This document shows, piece after piece, positions 11,401-20,899 of a stretch of DNA of 64,000 bases (its first letter is position 1; every line of letters begins with the position of its first letter). Made by a program: the position numbers and the translations under genes. The notes under the pieces are model-generated. The model was not told the DNA's origin and did no database searches. It saw only the letters and a program-made list of their open reading frames with translations. This stretch comes from Entoloma clypeatum (taxonomy: Eukaryota; Basidiomycota; Agaricomycetes; Agaricales; Entolomataceae): positions 4,216,001 to 4,280,000 of the forward strand of contig OY751491.1 in assembly GCA_963565915.1 (NCBI GenBank), read 5' to 3'.

Positions 11401-12278
11401 TCCTCCACCCATGGGCCACGCAGAGCCTCCTCCACTAGACTGGATGTCGGAGTGGAACCCATCCGACAGGCTCGGATGCGGACTTGTTCAAACTTCCGCT
11501 CCTTCCGCTCTTGGGCTGCCTCCTGGTGGCATGTCTGACATCGTGCAGGACACCGGCTCATCTTCACTTCCCCTGATGTCCAATCTACCTCGGGGTTGTG
11601 TTCCTTGAGCCAAGTGAAGCCTAACACGATTTCTTGTTTTCCCAAACTTGTGACTGCAAGCTGGGTCCGTTCTGAGTGATCCCGGTAGCGGAGCACTACA
11701 TCCAACACCTCTGTTATTGCTCCGGCCTCGTTTGGAGTTCCGTCAATGTTGTATACCGGAATTGCACGTTGTAGTTTTCGAGTAGAGAGTCGATGTTTCT
11801 CAACCAGAGTGCGTTCAATAAACGACCCTGTTGCCCCGCTGTCAAGTAAGGCCTTTTGTGATAATGTGTCTTTGGTATCGGTAGGTTCAAGAACTATGTC
11901 TAGTTCAATAGAATTGTCGGAGTGAGCGGAGGCGAGGACATATTGTTTTAGAAGCTGACGCTCCCATTTAGAGAGGCGAAGGCGGATGGGATTTGCGGAG
12001 TTGGGTGCGACTATGGGATCGTTTGCAGGCTTAGAGATGGAGGGTATAGGATCATATTGTTCCATAAATAAGGTAGCATAACGATTTTTAGCAGACAACG
12101 AGGGCGCACTGTTCACTTGCTGTGGGGAGGAAAATCCTCCTGTCCTCCCTCCGACTCCGCAGACTCCGTGGGCGGAACGGAGTTGCCTTCCGCTGCGTCC
12201 TTGACCATGAGTTGTTCCATAACAAACTCGTCCTGCTCCTCCATTGTCATGAAGCGAACCTCGAAGCGAAGGGGGCAT
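8490..12278 (-). CDS. Gypsy-A Pol polyprotein (PR-RT-RNase H-IN)
   Basis: The 1262-residue frame carries a protease (ALLDSGATGSFIE, about residue 143), RT (KKDGSLRLVQDYRSLN, KLDIRWGYNN, FFGLTNSPSTFQ), RNase H (EADSSDFATGAVLS, WTDHKNLEYF), an HHCC zinc finger (H...HPGRW...C..C) and an integrase core with VDF, SDRGPQF and QTERVNQ. The RT active site is YLND (Asn at residue 550, codon 10629-10631) rather than Y-x-DD. That change should abolish polymerisation. It overlaps gag by 166 bp in the -1 frame, so expression is likely by frameshifting. It acts in the cytoplasmic particle and the nucleus. Confidence 0.95.
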   Translation of the reverse strand: MPPSLRGSLHDNGGAGRVCYGTTHGQGRSGRQLRSAHGVCGVGGRTGGFSSPQQVNSAPSLSAKNRYATLFMEQYDPIPSISKPANDPIVAPNSANPIRLRLSKWERQLLKQYVLASAHSDNSIELDIVLEPTDTKDTLSQKALLDSGATGSFIERTLVEKHRLSTRKLQRAIPVYNIDGTPNEAGAITEVLDVVLRYRDHSERTQLAVTSLGKQEIVLGFTWLKEHNPEVDWTSGEVKMSRCPARCQTCHQEAAQERKERKFEQVRIRACRMGSTPTSSLVEEALRGPWVEDVTEGEEAEELAEDNEEEDEFEEGDCLFVRTVPAEAEFIHASSNISQRLSEAFLSNQKPKSFCDSVPDHLFDFEDIFSKTSFDTLPEERTWDHAIELVPDASPAGCKVYPLAPNEQKELDAFLEENLATGRIHPSKSPMASPVFYIKKKDGSLRLVQDYRSLNSKTIKNKYPLPLISELINKLQRAQYFTKLDIRWGYNNVQIKPGDEWKATFRTNRGLYEPLVMFFGLTNSPSTFQTMMNEIFQDLITEGVVCVYLNDILIFTETLAEHRRVTRIVLERLREHKLYLKPEKCEFEQTRIEYLGLIIEQGHIEMDPVKVAGVAEWPAPTNVREVQSFLGFTNFYRRFIEGFSDIARPLFELTKKGHLWSWREGEVSAFAELKRRITSTLILVLADHGKKWQIEADSSDFATGAVLSQPTEDGKWHPVAFYSKSLSPVERNYEIYDKEMLAVVRALEEWRHFLEGAEKTVEIWTDHKNLEYFMTAQKLNRRQARWSLYLARFDFKMHHQPGKSMGKSDALSRRADHGDASRDNENIILLQPELFAVRAMRGVTVQGEECDVLRQVQQGIQEGLLEDSVAEVVKSLPTVGAGSVRSAEWRQVEGLLYFRDYIYVPNNPQLHHRILTQHHDTPVAGHPGRWKTLELVSRNYWWPHMSRLIGQYCKTCNPCLRTKVRHTPPSRELNPLPVPTERWQVTSVDFITELPEAHGYDAIMVVVDSVGKRGHFIPMHSDISALGTAHSYVQNVWKLHGLPEAIVSDRGPQFVAKFTRELYRLLNIKVAASTAYHPQSDGQTERVNQGLEQYLRLFVNERQDDWDEWLPMAEFAYNNHVHASTHQTPFYIDTGRHPRMGFEPREKRTEIEAVADFSQRMKSALEEARTALTKAKDDMARYYNQHRSTTLIFRLGDKVLLDSSDLKTTRPTKKLAHRYVGPFPVVRPVRTHAYEIRLPPSMSHVHPVFHVVKLSLVPNDPF

Positions 12279-13330
12279 TCATGACTAAAGTGGCCCATTT
12301 TGTTACATCTGAAGCATGCATTGGCATTCTTGCCTTTGACGCGTGAAGTATCAATGTCCATTGCATTGGGGTCCCTTGTCAGCGGAGCGGATGCGGATGC
12401 GAGCGGAGCTGTGCGCGGAGTGAATGGAATGTAGGGGCGAGGGAATACTGAGGTGCCAGGTACTCTTGGTCCGACAACATTGCGGAAGGCGCAGGTACGG
12501 GTCGGAGCAGTGGCTTTGAAGGCTTTGTTGGCAATCCTATTGTCGTCATTGACTCGTGCTGCAGAGTACCACTCATTGGGGTTGTCATCCGCAGGTCGTC
12601 CGTGGGTCAGGGTGGCAATCTCGTTCTGAATGTCGGAACGGAGACCATGGCAGAATTTGAGTACGATGTTGGTATCCTCCTGATAGCCCGCTTTGTCAAT
12701 GTAGTCTTTGAACTCGTCAATATAGGTCTCGACATCCGGTTGACCTTGATAATAGGATTCTCCTTTGAGGATCAGTCTCATGTCCTGTTCCTCATTCTTC
12801 GGAGTGAACTCCGCTGTAAAGACCACCCAAGTCCGATAAGGCGGAGCACCGGTCCTCTGCTCCTGTCGGATAATGTGATCCGCAAAGCGTGCTGCACGTC
12901 CACTCTTCATGAAAGATAAAGCCCAATAAATTTTAGCATGGTTGTCTGTGAACTGTTCCGGAGCCAGCCCCATAAACAATTCACAGGAATTTAGAAAGGT
13001 CCAGCCATTTGCGCGCGATCCATCGAAGTCCAACGGATTGGCAGGTTTTGCTCGACGCATGCCCGGATTGGCCGGAGCGAGCGGAGCGGGTATAATAGCA
13101 GGTGCGGGGATAGGTGGCGGAGCTGGGGCAGGAATTGCGTTGAAGGCGAGGAGGAGTTGGTCAAGTTGAGTCGAGATATCAGCGAGAGTTTGACGTTGTT
13201 CCTGGAACTCGTGCTCGAGCTGTTCAAGGTGATTGGGGTCGTCCATTACTATGCGCGGAGCAGAATCACCAGTTACGGAGAGGTAGTTAGAAGAACTGGA
13301 AGGGGTGTGAGATGTATCGGAGTCGGACAC
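12113..13330 (-). CDS. Gypsy-A Gag
   Basis: A 405-residue capsid/nucleocapsid protein. An N-terminal coiled-coil-like stretch (HLEQLEHEFQEQRQTLADIS) precedes a Pro/Ala linker. A retrotransposon gag domain follows (about residues 100-230, with LSFMKSGRAARFADHI and YYQGQPDVETYIDEFKDYID). Near the end is one CCHC knuckle (CFRCNKMGHFSHEC). It begins 78 bp from the 5' LTR and is uninterrupted. The pol frame starts inside its last 55 codons. Confidence 0.92.
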   Translation of the reverse strand: MSDSDTSHTPSSSSNYLSVTGDSAPRIVMDDPNHLEQLEHEFQEQRQTLADISTQLDQLLLAFNAIPAPAPPPIPAPAIIPAPLAPANPGMRRAKPANPLDFDGSRANGWTFLNSCELFMGLAPEQFTDNHAKIYWALSFMKSGRAARFADHIIRQEQRTGAPPYRTWVVFTAEFTPKNEEQDMRLILKGESYYQGQPDVETYIDEFKDYIDKAGYQEDTNIVLKFCHGLRSDIQNEIATLTHGRPADDNPNEWYSAARVNDDNRIANKAFKATAPTRTCAFRNVVGPRVPGTSVFPRPYIPFTPRTAPLASASAPLTRDPNAMDIDTSRVKGKNANACFRCNKMGHFSHECPLRFEVRFMTMEEQDEFVMEQLMVKDAAEGNSVPPTESAESEGGQEDFPPHSK

Positions 13331-13407
13331 GGACGAAGCTGCTCCGAAGCGCGGAATCGTGACAACGATGCAATCGGACCCAGTCCAATTAGAAGAGAAC
13401 TTTCTAC

Positions 13408-13842
13408 TGTAAGGGCGACCTTACGATCCAAGACTCAAACTCAGATACTTGCAAGGGAGATCCGAAGTTTAGATTGAGCAGTCTAATAAGTAATACAACA
13501 CATACCTTGCAAGGGAGATCCGAGGGAGAAAGTTCTAAGGATTCCCCTGCAAGCTAGCTGCGATAAATAGTAAAATGAGATATGAAATAAGAGATAAAAC
13601 GAGACGCATGAATGATGAGCAATGATCGGGAGTAGTGATGAAGGATGAATGGAAACAAGATGAATGATAGTACCTGCGATCCGACGTGCGGAGTAGCAGA
13701 TGGGGGCGGAGTCGTCAGATGCGGAGAGGCGGATAAGATGTCGGAGACAGCGGATATGATTGGAGGACGTCGGAGATGGTGGAATAGAAAGGAAAGGAAG
13801 AAAGTGAAGGAAAAGTGAAAAGTGAAAGTGGTTGCCCTTACA
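13408..13842 (-). repeat. Gypsy-A 5' LTR
   Basis: A complete 435-bp LTR, TGTAAGGGC...GCCCTTACA. On the minus strand U3 begins with a pyrimidine-rich stretch (ttcactttcttcctttcctt). The flank after 13842 is GCATG, matching the flank of the other LTR. Confidence 0.92.
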
Positions 13843-13847
13843 GCATG

Positions 13848-14071
13848 GGGGTGTAGCGGAGCATGTCTGTTGATCTTGTTGTGTTGACAAGTGTTGCAAC
13901 CTTTCACATACTTCTTCACATCATGCAGGATGGTAGGCCACCAGTAGGTGCGAGTGAGGAGTTCATGTGTTTGGTACTGTCCTGGATGCCCAGCCACTGG
14001 TGCATCGTGTGACTCAAACATCAATTCTTGTCATAATTGTGGATCTGGCGGGACATAGACTCGTTCTCCTG

Positions 14072-14072
<1 letters not shown>
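13848..14072 (-). pseudogene. Gypsy-B integrase zinc-binding segment
   Basis: The segment encodes H.APVAGHPGQYQTHELL, YWWPTILHDV and C..C in CNTCQHNK, the HHCC domain of a gypsy integrase. It lies between the Gypsy-A insertion (left) and the LINE insertion (right). Across the LINE the frame joins to YAGERV and VPPDPQL without loss. Across Gypsy-A it joins to the core at 7913. Confidence 0.85.
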
Positions 14073-14107
<35 letters not shown>

Positions 14108-16678
14108 GTCAACAATTTATATAGCGGTATACTAGGGGTACAGTCCGCTTGACATAGAGTAAACTACATCGGTCCGAAGACCTACGTGCACAGGAAGAAC
14201 AAGCGGCGCAAAGCTCCGTCGAGCTGAAAAGTCCTCGCGCCAGGACGGGGGAGTCTGTTATAAACAAACGTGTTAGTATGCGCACCCGAGTATTCGGTCG
14301 CGCGATACAAGAGCACTCCAACCTTGCGAGGTTGGCCGTTAACGGCGCTGGGGGGTTCCTGCGCCCTGCCCCCCAAAGAAGCGCCTGTGCGGTTCTTATC
14401 CTTCGATCGCGTTCGCTTGCCAGAGGGGGCTGCACCCCTTTGAACCCAGCGCGCTACCACGCGACTACCGCCAACGGTTGTGTTGGGCGTTGGACGATCC
14501 CGGAAGGCAAATGCTCCTGGGTTATCCATGATAAATTTCCCGAAGACGTCCCAGGTGGGGGAGTTCCTCGAGAAGGTGGGCATGTCTGGTGGCCTGGTGG
14601 GGTGGTGCAGACATTTGTAGAAAACGTGGGCGAAGTCCTCGACGGACCCCAGACCACAGTCACATTGTTCAACTTTGTCACCGATGTTGAACCTATGTCT
14701 GTAGTGGCCAATTGGGGCGTGGCTGGTGAGGCCGCGGACCATTTGTGCCGTGAGGGATTGGGAGTGACCCACATCCTTAAGCCATGTGCCGCCCTTGAGA
14801 TGGGACGGCTTCATACGTTTGGCCCGAGCGTGGTCTTGGCGTCTGACGCACGATCTCGGGAATTGGTAGTGTCGGCCAACATACTTGGGGGACTGGTACA
14901 GATTGTCCCAGTCACCTAGCATGTCGTCCGTGAATTGCTTCGTGTTGAAGTCAAGGGATCTGGAGGCCGACTCACCACACTCAATGCGAATCGAGGAGGC
15001 GAAGTCGTGCACTGCACGGTGGGGTTCGAATCCATGGTCCGAGGAATCGGGGACATGGTGAAAGATGACCTTGGAATTCAGGCCGGGTTCCTCAAACCAA
15101 GGAATCAGGTTACTGATGATAGCAAGCGCAGTTGCCTGCGAGGAGTGGAGATCCGGGTCTGTGGCGCGCCGAATGGCGTTGACAGAGTCGGTGAAAATGT
15201 GGATTACTTCCAGATGAGAGAGACCCCCAAGCAGACTGACCAGGTTCGAGAACCCATGTCCGATAGCTAAGGTTTCAGTGTCATCAGAGACTGCGAGGCC
15301 GCCAGCCGCCCAGTCTTTGTCGATGGAGTGCCCCTTGTGCCAGGTTTCCCAGGCTGCAACAGCTTGGTGGCCCGACGAAAGGGAGGGAACTGCCGCGTCA
15401 GTGACAATGACGGCGGCTTTGTTGGAGCAGATGTTGGCGTCAAACACCTTGTTAAGGGTGATGAGGCGCGCCTTTCTGGCTTCGGCACGGTCCTTAGCGG
15501 TCTTGCCGCGGATAAGGGTGATGTCGTGAATTACGCGTTCAGGGAATCGGTCGAGGACGCGTTTCCCTGGTTCGTTGTAGTTATTAAAGGGCGATAGGGG
15601 GACAGTCACATTTGCACGGTATGCCCAGATATCAACGAGGGGGGATTTAAGGTTGTACATAAACTCCGGGGAGTACCACGGACACTTGGAGGGGTCATCC
15701 TCGTCGCATACCATGACAGTCATGTGTCTGGGTGCAAGGGAGTGCATGCGGACACGGTTTCTGCAGGAAAGCTTCTTGAGGTGCAAGTGCACCGGAGGCA
15801 GGCCAGCAAGTGCTTCGACCGCCCCTGTGGGGGTGGTACGGAAGGCTCCCAAGATCCATAACGCTGCGCGTCTTTGGACTTTGGAGATAGACTTGACGAC
15901 ACCCTTGTTGCGGGCGCCGTCGAAGTTCCAAAGATTAGCACCGTATAGCGCGATCGGCAAAATACACGATCGGTACAGGGTGCGTTTGTGTTTGGGAGTG
16001 AGTCCACGGACTGAGTTTCCCAGGGATAGTAAGGCTCCCGTTGCTGAGAAGGCCTTAGTGGCATACCGCTTCGCGTGCTCAGTAAAGAGTAGCTTGCGGT
16101 CGAAGAAGAAACCCAAGTACCTCCAGAAGGTCTTGGGGACGAGAGGGGAGTCGCCGGTGAAGGGCGCAAACCCGAGGTCAACCGGGGGGTTATCGTCACC
16201 ATTCTTCCTGGAAAAATGGAACGCCTCCGATTTAGAGTGTTCAAGGACAAGCCCGAGGGCTGTGGTCAGCTCAAACAGACATTTGTATGCCTTTTTTAAT
16301 TTGGCAAGGTTTTCCTTCCACGTCTCAGATTGGACTATGATAGTCCCGTCGTCGACGTAGGAAATGAGGCTAGCCTGCGATTGTTCGGCTTGAAATGCGT
16401 ACATCAGCGGGGCGAGGTAGATGGACGATAGCACAGGGGAGAGGGCAGAGCCCTGACCTACGCCAATGTCAACAGAGAAAAGGTCTGAGAGGTCGTCCTC
16501 CCAGGCGTATTGAGTCTGTCTCCCTACTAGGTAATTTGAGAAGAAATCCACGACAGTGTCGGGGAACCCCATCCTATCTAGTATGAGCGATATAACCGAG
16601 TGGTTAAGGGAGGGAAAGTATTGAGCCAAGTCAATGGCGACAACGCTTGTCTTGAGTTTCCTCGCCCATCCTGCACGT
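14073..16678 (-). mobile_element. 5'-truncated LINE inserted in Gypsy-B
   Basis: The insertion is bounded by a perfect 15-bp duplication, GACTCGTTCTCCTGC (14058-14072 and 16679-16693). At the left the plus strand shows 34 consecutive T (14073-14106), the poly(A) tail of a minus-strand LINE. The 5' end is truncated inside the RT domain. Target-primed reverse transcription explains all three features. A second, shorter copy of the family lies at 48953-50533. Confidence 0.95.
14182..16678 (-). CDS. LINE ORF2 (RT - RNase H - CCHC), N-terminus missing
   Basis: A long open frame (the first ten or so codons upstream of 16678 belong to Gypsy-B) encodes RT from motif A (VVAIDLAQYFPSLNH) through GQGSALSP and the catalytic SYVDDGTIIV. 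An RNase H follows, with VTDAA, IFTDSVNAI and HVPDSSDHGF. A Cys/His motif comes next (CDCGLGSVEDFAHVFYKC), as in fungal LINEs that carry RNase H. The endonuclease and RT fingers are absent through 5' truncation. The remaining 830 codons contain no stop, so the insertion is fairly young. Confidence 0.92.
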
Positions 16679-16693
16679 GACTCGTTCTCCTGC

Positions 16694-17455
16694 ATAGGTG
16701 ATCCCATTCTCCTGTTGATACCAATGAGGATTCTTTTTTAGGCCCTGCACTACTTCTGTCTCCATGTGGTTCGAAGCGTTGATGCATGCAATCCATGGGT
16801 TTTTGATGGTTGTGACATTTCCAATTTTGATGGAATCAGATGTTTCACCCCCTTCAAAGAATTCTTCCTTCGTGAACATCTCCATTTGTACCACATCTTC
16901 TGATTCCAATCGTTTCAAGAATAGTCCCTCCTTGAGCATTTGGTCACTGTCCTGTGGTTCGAGTTCCGCTTCATACCAGGGTAAGCGTGACAGGATGTCC
17001 GCTTTCGCATTGGTCTTGCCGGGCACATGCCATAATTCGAAGTCATAGTCTTGTAACTTCATTTTCCAGTGCATCTTTCACCACGTCCAAGAGATCAGAT
17101 ATTAGTGGGAGTGGGAACTTGTCTTTGATCGTGAATTTATTGACCATGCGGTAATCTTGTACCAATTGTTTGGAACCATCCTTCTTGTTGATGAAGAAGC
17201 AAGGGGAGGCATAAGGGGATTTGGACGGACGGATCTTTCCTGTTGCTAGACCCGTGTCAATGAATGCATCCAATTCATCTTGTTCCTTTTGTGTCATAGG
17301 ATATGTATTTCCCCCTAGTTCCTTTGGTGCGTCCGGTGTAAGTTCGATACCATGGTCCCATCCCCTCTCCTTTGGGATCTTATCAAAGTTCTCCTTCTCA
17401 AAGAGATGAGCAAATCGTTCAACATATGAGGGTCATTTGGTTGTGGGAGGTGGTG
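16694..17455 (-). pseudogene. Gypsy-B RT start fused to RNase H tail by deletion
   Basis: At 17043-17440 the minus strand encodes the start of a gypsy RT (GRIRPSKSPYASPCFF-type motif, KKDGSKQLVQDYRMVN, FPLPLISDLLDVV). At about 17070 it passes directly into MKLQDYDFELWHVPGKTNAK and ADILSR, the end of gypsy RNase H. The RT palm with its catalytic aspartates and most of RNase H are therefore missing (roughly 1 kb). The tail runs on towards the integrase and is cut by the LINE. Confidence 0.8.
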
Positions 17456-17843
17456 TGTTACGAACTTACCGGTTTGTATGTTACGCACTTTTCCCTTGCA
17501 TTGTACCTTCGTTATTTCTTTGACTCATCGGACCGCTTATTCATTTACCTTTACTCTACCATTCTCCTTTAGTATACTTCGCTCCCGCGCTGACTCGCAC
17601 TCCGCAGTAGGGATTACTCAGTCCGCAGTCGTCTGACTCACTTCGCACTGCTTTTCCGCAGTTACTGACTCATCCGCACTGCCTTCCGCAGCTACTGACT
17701 CACTCGCTACCGCTCGTAGCCAGTACTATATAAACCCCATGTACCATAGCTACATTCCTTAGATTTAGCAATCACTTTGCTCTTCGCCTTTCCACTTCCT
17801 GCATACTCTGCCCGAACCTTGGAACGGTTTGTTAAGCATAACA
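17456..17843 (+). repeat. Solo LTR inserted in Gypsy-B
   Basis: A 388-bp LTR, TGTTACGAAC...GTTAAGCATAACA. It is flanked by a perfect 5-bp duplication TGGTG (17451-17455 and 17844-17848) and has no internal region. It carries a TATA box (actatataaac near 17723). R-U5 matches the Gypsy-B LTR, but the orientation is opposite to the host element. It most likely arose by recombination between the two LTRs of a full insertion. Confidence 0.92.
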
Positions 17844-17848
17844 TGGTG

Positions 17849-18450
17849 TGGGAGTGATGGCTTCCAAAATAGGGTCTCCAGGCTTCCATTTCTGATCCGA
17901 CTTTTTGGGTGCATCTTTGTTGCAACCATGCAAACCCAGTGTTTGTGACCATCAAGGTTAATCCTGAAATCCGAGTGTTTGGTTCGACATGTTGTTGGGC
18001 ACCGGTTAAATGTTACTGCGCCGGTTGTCCAATTGATTGTGGGGTTGTGGTGTACCAACCAGTCATGTCCCAAGAGCATGTCCGTTCTCCCAATGTCCAG
18101 TACCATTCCTTCCATGGTTTCCTGATGTGCTCCCAAATCCAGTTTGACTTCGGCAAGTTGGCTCGCTTTCTGTTGTCGATTTGGTGATCCATCCACATTT
18201 AGAATTGCTATGGGTGGTATTCCTCACGTGGGGAGGTTCTGTTTGCGTACTATTCTGGGATGGATGCATGTGCGTTCACATCCGCTGTCAACCTCAGGTC
18301 GGATAACCTTTGGTCCTCGTCGTGTCCTGAGCTGAGCTAACAGCCTGATTTCTCGTCTTTTCGGAGGTTTATCTCCCTTCACAATCTTAGTCGACGCAGC
18401 GGCTCGCTTGGCAGGGATGACATAGGTATACAAGGCAAGCAAGTCCGTTT
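17849..18450 (-). pseudogene. Gypsy-B aspartic protease region
   Basis: The segment encodes GMVLDIGRTDMLLGHDWL, then HHNPTINWTTG and FNRCP, the C-terminal half of a gypsy protease. Upstream (18200-18440) several short frames carry SGCERTCIHPRIVRK, a relic of the protease active-site region (D/ESGC). The solo LTR separates it from the RT segment. Confidence 0.75.
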
Positions 18451-18479
18451 AATAGATAAGGGTCGAGACTTAGCGTCGT

Positions 18480-19286
18480 TTAATCGGACCCTTCGGGAAA
18501 ATCCTTCTCGTCGGCTTCTAAGATTGTGGTTTCATCATTCTCGGCATCTTCCTCGGACACCTTCCTAACCCTTCTGGAGTTCTTCTTCAGCTTGCAGCAG
18601 TTGCGCGCGATATGGCCTTCTTGGTCACAGTTGAAACACTTGCGACCATCTTTCTTCTTTGGAGCGCTACAGTCTTTAGCCAGATGACCGAAGCGTTGAC
18701 AGTTGTAGCAACGGGCTACTCCTGCTTTGTCGATCTCCATGGCCTTGCCCTGACCACCATAAGTGGTACCCGATCCAGTGCGCATGTCGCCGCCACCTTG
18801 GATGACCAGTGCATGTCCTTCCATCTGTTGTCCCTTGTTTCGGATCTCCTTTGCGTACTCGGAGTATGTCTTGCCATCACTAGCCACTTGTTCAGAGATT
18901 CTGCGGTTGATGTTCTTCTCTAGGATGTATTTCCCAGTTTCTTCACCAAGGTTTGACAGTTTCAAGAGTTCTTCAAATTCATCCAAGAATTCATCAACAG
19001 TGCGTTTCTCTTGTTTCAGGACTTCAAGTCTTGCTTTGGCAGCAACCAACTTGTTGGCAATGGAGAATCATGTGGCGATATCATTGGAAAAACCTAGCCA
19101 GGTGATGTTCTTGTTGTCAACAGCAAGAGCGTCTAACTTGTTACTAGCCCAGTGCCTGCCAGACCCTTCCATCATGCGGGATAGTACCGCAAGAATCTTC
19201 TGATCATCTGTGAGGCTCTTTTGGAACCTGATGTATAGTTTGGTGGCTTTCCACCACTTGTCAAAGGTGTGTCGGTCCTTGAACAT
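18480..19286 (-). pseudogene. Gypsy-B Gag with two CCHC knuckles
   Basis: Two adjoining frames (19068-19286 and 18480-19049) make up gag. The first has FDKWWKATKLYIRFQKSL and the rest of a retrotransposon gag domain. The second has KTVDEFLDEFEELLKLS-type sequence. Two zinc knuckles follow (CYNCQRFGHLAKDC and CFNCDQEGHIARNC) and the tail is acidic. One stop/frameshift near 19060 separates the two frames. Confidence 0.85.
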
Positions 19287-19346
19287 CCCAGGATCCTTGA
19301 TGATCTTGAGTATCCATTGTTTGTACTGCCGGAGCTTCTGCCATGT

Positions 19347-19982
19347 CTAGAGTCTGCGGAGGAGGAGAGGAGTCGGGTTGTTGGGATGAAGATGGGGTTC
19401 GGGATACAGGTAAGGATTGAAAATGAGTCCCTGTTCTAGGCATCTGTTCGATATCTGACTGTGCGGAGTCAAAAGTAAATTCGTCAGGGGACTCGTCGGC
19501 GGAATCGGTGGCAAAACGTTCAGAGTATTTCCTCTGTAAATCTCTAAGGAATCTCTGTTCCTGCGCGTCTGTTGGTCGCGAGAATGGGTCAAGTCTCTCG
19601 TTTCATGCCCAACAGTTGTACTCGGTCTGTTGTTCTTCAGTGATGAAGTGGGCGTAGATCTGCTGCTTCGAGTAAGATGTGATGATGTGGTTCTGGGATG
19701 TCTTGATGTGAGCATCCTAATCAATCTTCTGATAATGGTTGTCTGGACACCGATAAACTCTCTGATCTCCGTGATCCGACCTGTCTGAGGTCCTTCTTGA
19801 ACATGAAAGCTTTCGAGTTTGTTCTGTCGGGCGTTGTAACACGCGATCTGGTGTTGCTGAGCAAGATGGATGCTCTCTGCTATCTCGCTGTGAGGGCGAT
19901 GCTCGTCGTTGTCTAATTCTTCGTCAAGCACCTGCTGTAGGATGCGATGGATCTCCGATTCGATGTACTGCTGGATAAGCAT
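19347..19982 (-). CDS. ORF upstream of Gypsy-B gag, probable gag N-terminal extension
   Basis: The 211-residue frame has an N-terminal helical region (SEIHRILQQVLDEELDNDEH), then IREFIGVQTTIIRRLIRML and a Ser/Thr/Pro-rich tail. It is in line with gag at 19286 and on the same strand, so it is probably the start of the Gypsy-B gag. It has no recognisable domain of its own. The 5' LTR expected just beyond it is not visible. Confidence 0.4.
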   Translation of the reverse strand: MLIQQYIESEIHRILQQVLDEELDNDEHRPHSEIAESIHLAQQHQIACYNARQNKLESFHVQEGPQTGRITEIREFIGVQTTIIRRLIRMLTSRHPRTTSSHLTRSSRSTPTSSLKNNRPSTTVGHETRDLTHSRDQQTRRNRDSLEIYRGNTLNVLPPIPPTSPLTNLLLTPHSQISNRCLEQGLIFNPYLYPEPHLHPNNPTPLLLRRL

Positions 19983-20063
19983 AAAATCGATATTGTCTCA
20001 AGGACTTAGCTCCTCCTGTCGGGCTTCTGGTGTGGCGAATGGGTTACTGGTGAAGTCTTAACA

Positions 20064-20430
20064 AATGGCTGCCTCTCATCCCTACAGCTGCCTCTCACAT
20101 CCAAAACCCTCCTCCCGTGCACAGCGGTCGTCTCTCGGGTCCAACAGCTTCCTCTTGCGCCCAATGGCCGTCTCTCATCCCCTCTCATGCCAAACAGCCG
20201 TCTCTTGTGCCCAACAGCTGCCTCTTGTCCCCTATGGCCTCTTCGCATGCCAAACAACTGCCTCATGCCCCCAAACGGCTCCCCGCATGCCTAATGGCTC
20301 CCTCGCCTGCCCAACAGCACCAATCATGACCGCCTCCCATCCCCAACGACCACCTCTCATCCCCTACGGCCTCCTCGCGTGCCCAACAACTGCCTCACAC
20401 CCCCCAAACGGCTCCCCCCATGCCCTATGG
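20064..20430. repeat. Degenerate minisatellite, array 2
   Basis: Same word family and orientation as array 1 (gcctctcatcc, tgcccaacagctgcc, ccaaacggctcccc). The preceding bases read cttaaca-aatgg, while array 1 ends aacgg at the Gypsy-B LTR. The two arrays may be halves of one array split by Gypsy-B. Confidence 0.65.
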
Positions 20431-20899
20431 CACCGATCAGTACAACTAAAGTAATTATGATACCCATGGTAATACCTGTTTGTAGTCGGTTGCATTTTTG
20501 TATATATAGTGACCATAATACAATTTATTTAAAATTCATGTATCCTGTCATGCATGGCTGTATTGAAAGTAAGAAGTGGTCCAATGAATTGCCAGGCTCT
20601 TGTCTGGCTGGGTCTTTCTTCTAGACATAGATAAAACACTTGAGATAGAAATCAGTGAAAATGGATGAAAACTCATGAAGATAGATATTATTAATTTCCT
20701 CATGAGCATCAGCAAACCATCTCTTTGTCTTTACTGTCTTTCTGGCAGTTAAGGCAATTAAGACAGTTACTGTACTATTATAACTGGGTGTTTTTCAGTG
20801 GGTGTGACATGTGACACCAAGTGTCCATTACTGTATCATTTCAACCAGATGTATTGTCACTGGTCACACTGGACCTTGAATTGAACTTTGGGGGGCAAA
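20431..20899. other. No gene seen
   Basis: About 470 bp of moderately AT-rich sequence with no coding frame, motif or repeat that I could support. Confidence 0.5.

Larger units (their letters stand above)
7957..13842 (-). mobile_element. Gypsy-A: nearly full-length chromovirus inserted in Gypsy-B
   Basis: A 5886-bp element bounded by LTR ends TGTAAGGGC...GCCCTTACA. It is flanked by a perfect 5-bp duplication GCATG (7952-7956 and 13843-13847). Gag and pol are open over more than 1600 codons with a pol frame at -1 relative to gag. Lesions are a truncated 3' LTR, three TGA codons before the chromodomain and an Asn in the RT catalytic motif. It is the youngest large element in the left stack. 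Confidence 0.95.
5965..19982 (-). mobile_element. Gypsy-B: old chromodomain Ty3/gypsy element, split by three insertions
   Basis: The remains lie in 5965-7956, 13848-14072, 16694-17455 and 17849-19982, all minus strand. In transcription order they carry gag with CCHC knuckles, protease, RT start, RNase H tail, integrase, chromodomain, an extra ORF, a polypurine tract and a 3' LTR. Gypsy-A, a LINE and a solo LTR interrupt it, each with its own target duplication. Removing them rejoins the integrase and protease frames. The RT core and most of RNase H are also deleted near 17070. No 5' LTR is recognisable. The right boundary is approximate. Confidence 0.85.

Noticed and set aside
14278..16360. 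Plus-strand frames of 100-235 codons opposite the LINE
   Set aside because: They are antisense shadows of the LINE ORF with no domain signal of their own. The plus-strand frames opposite Gypsy-A pol (8193-12919) and the minus-strand frames opposite Gypsy-C and Gypsy-D are shadows too.
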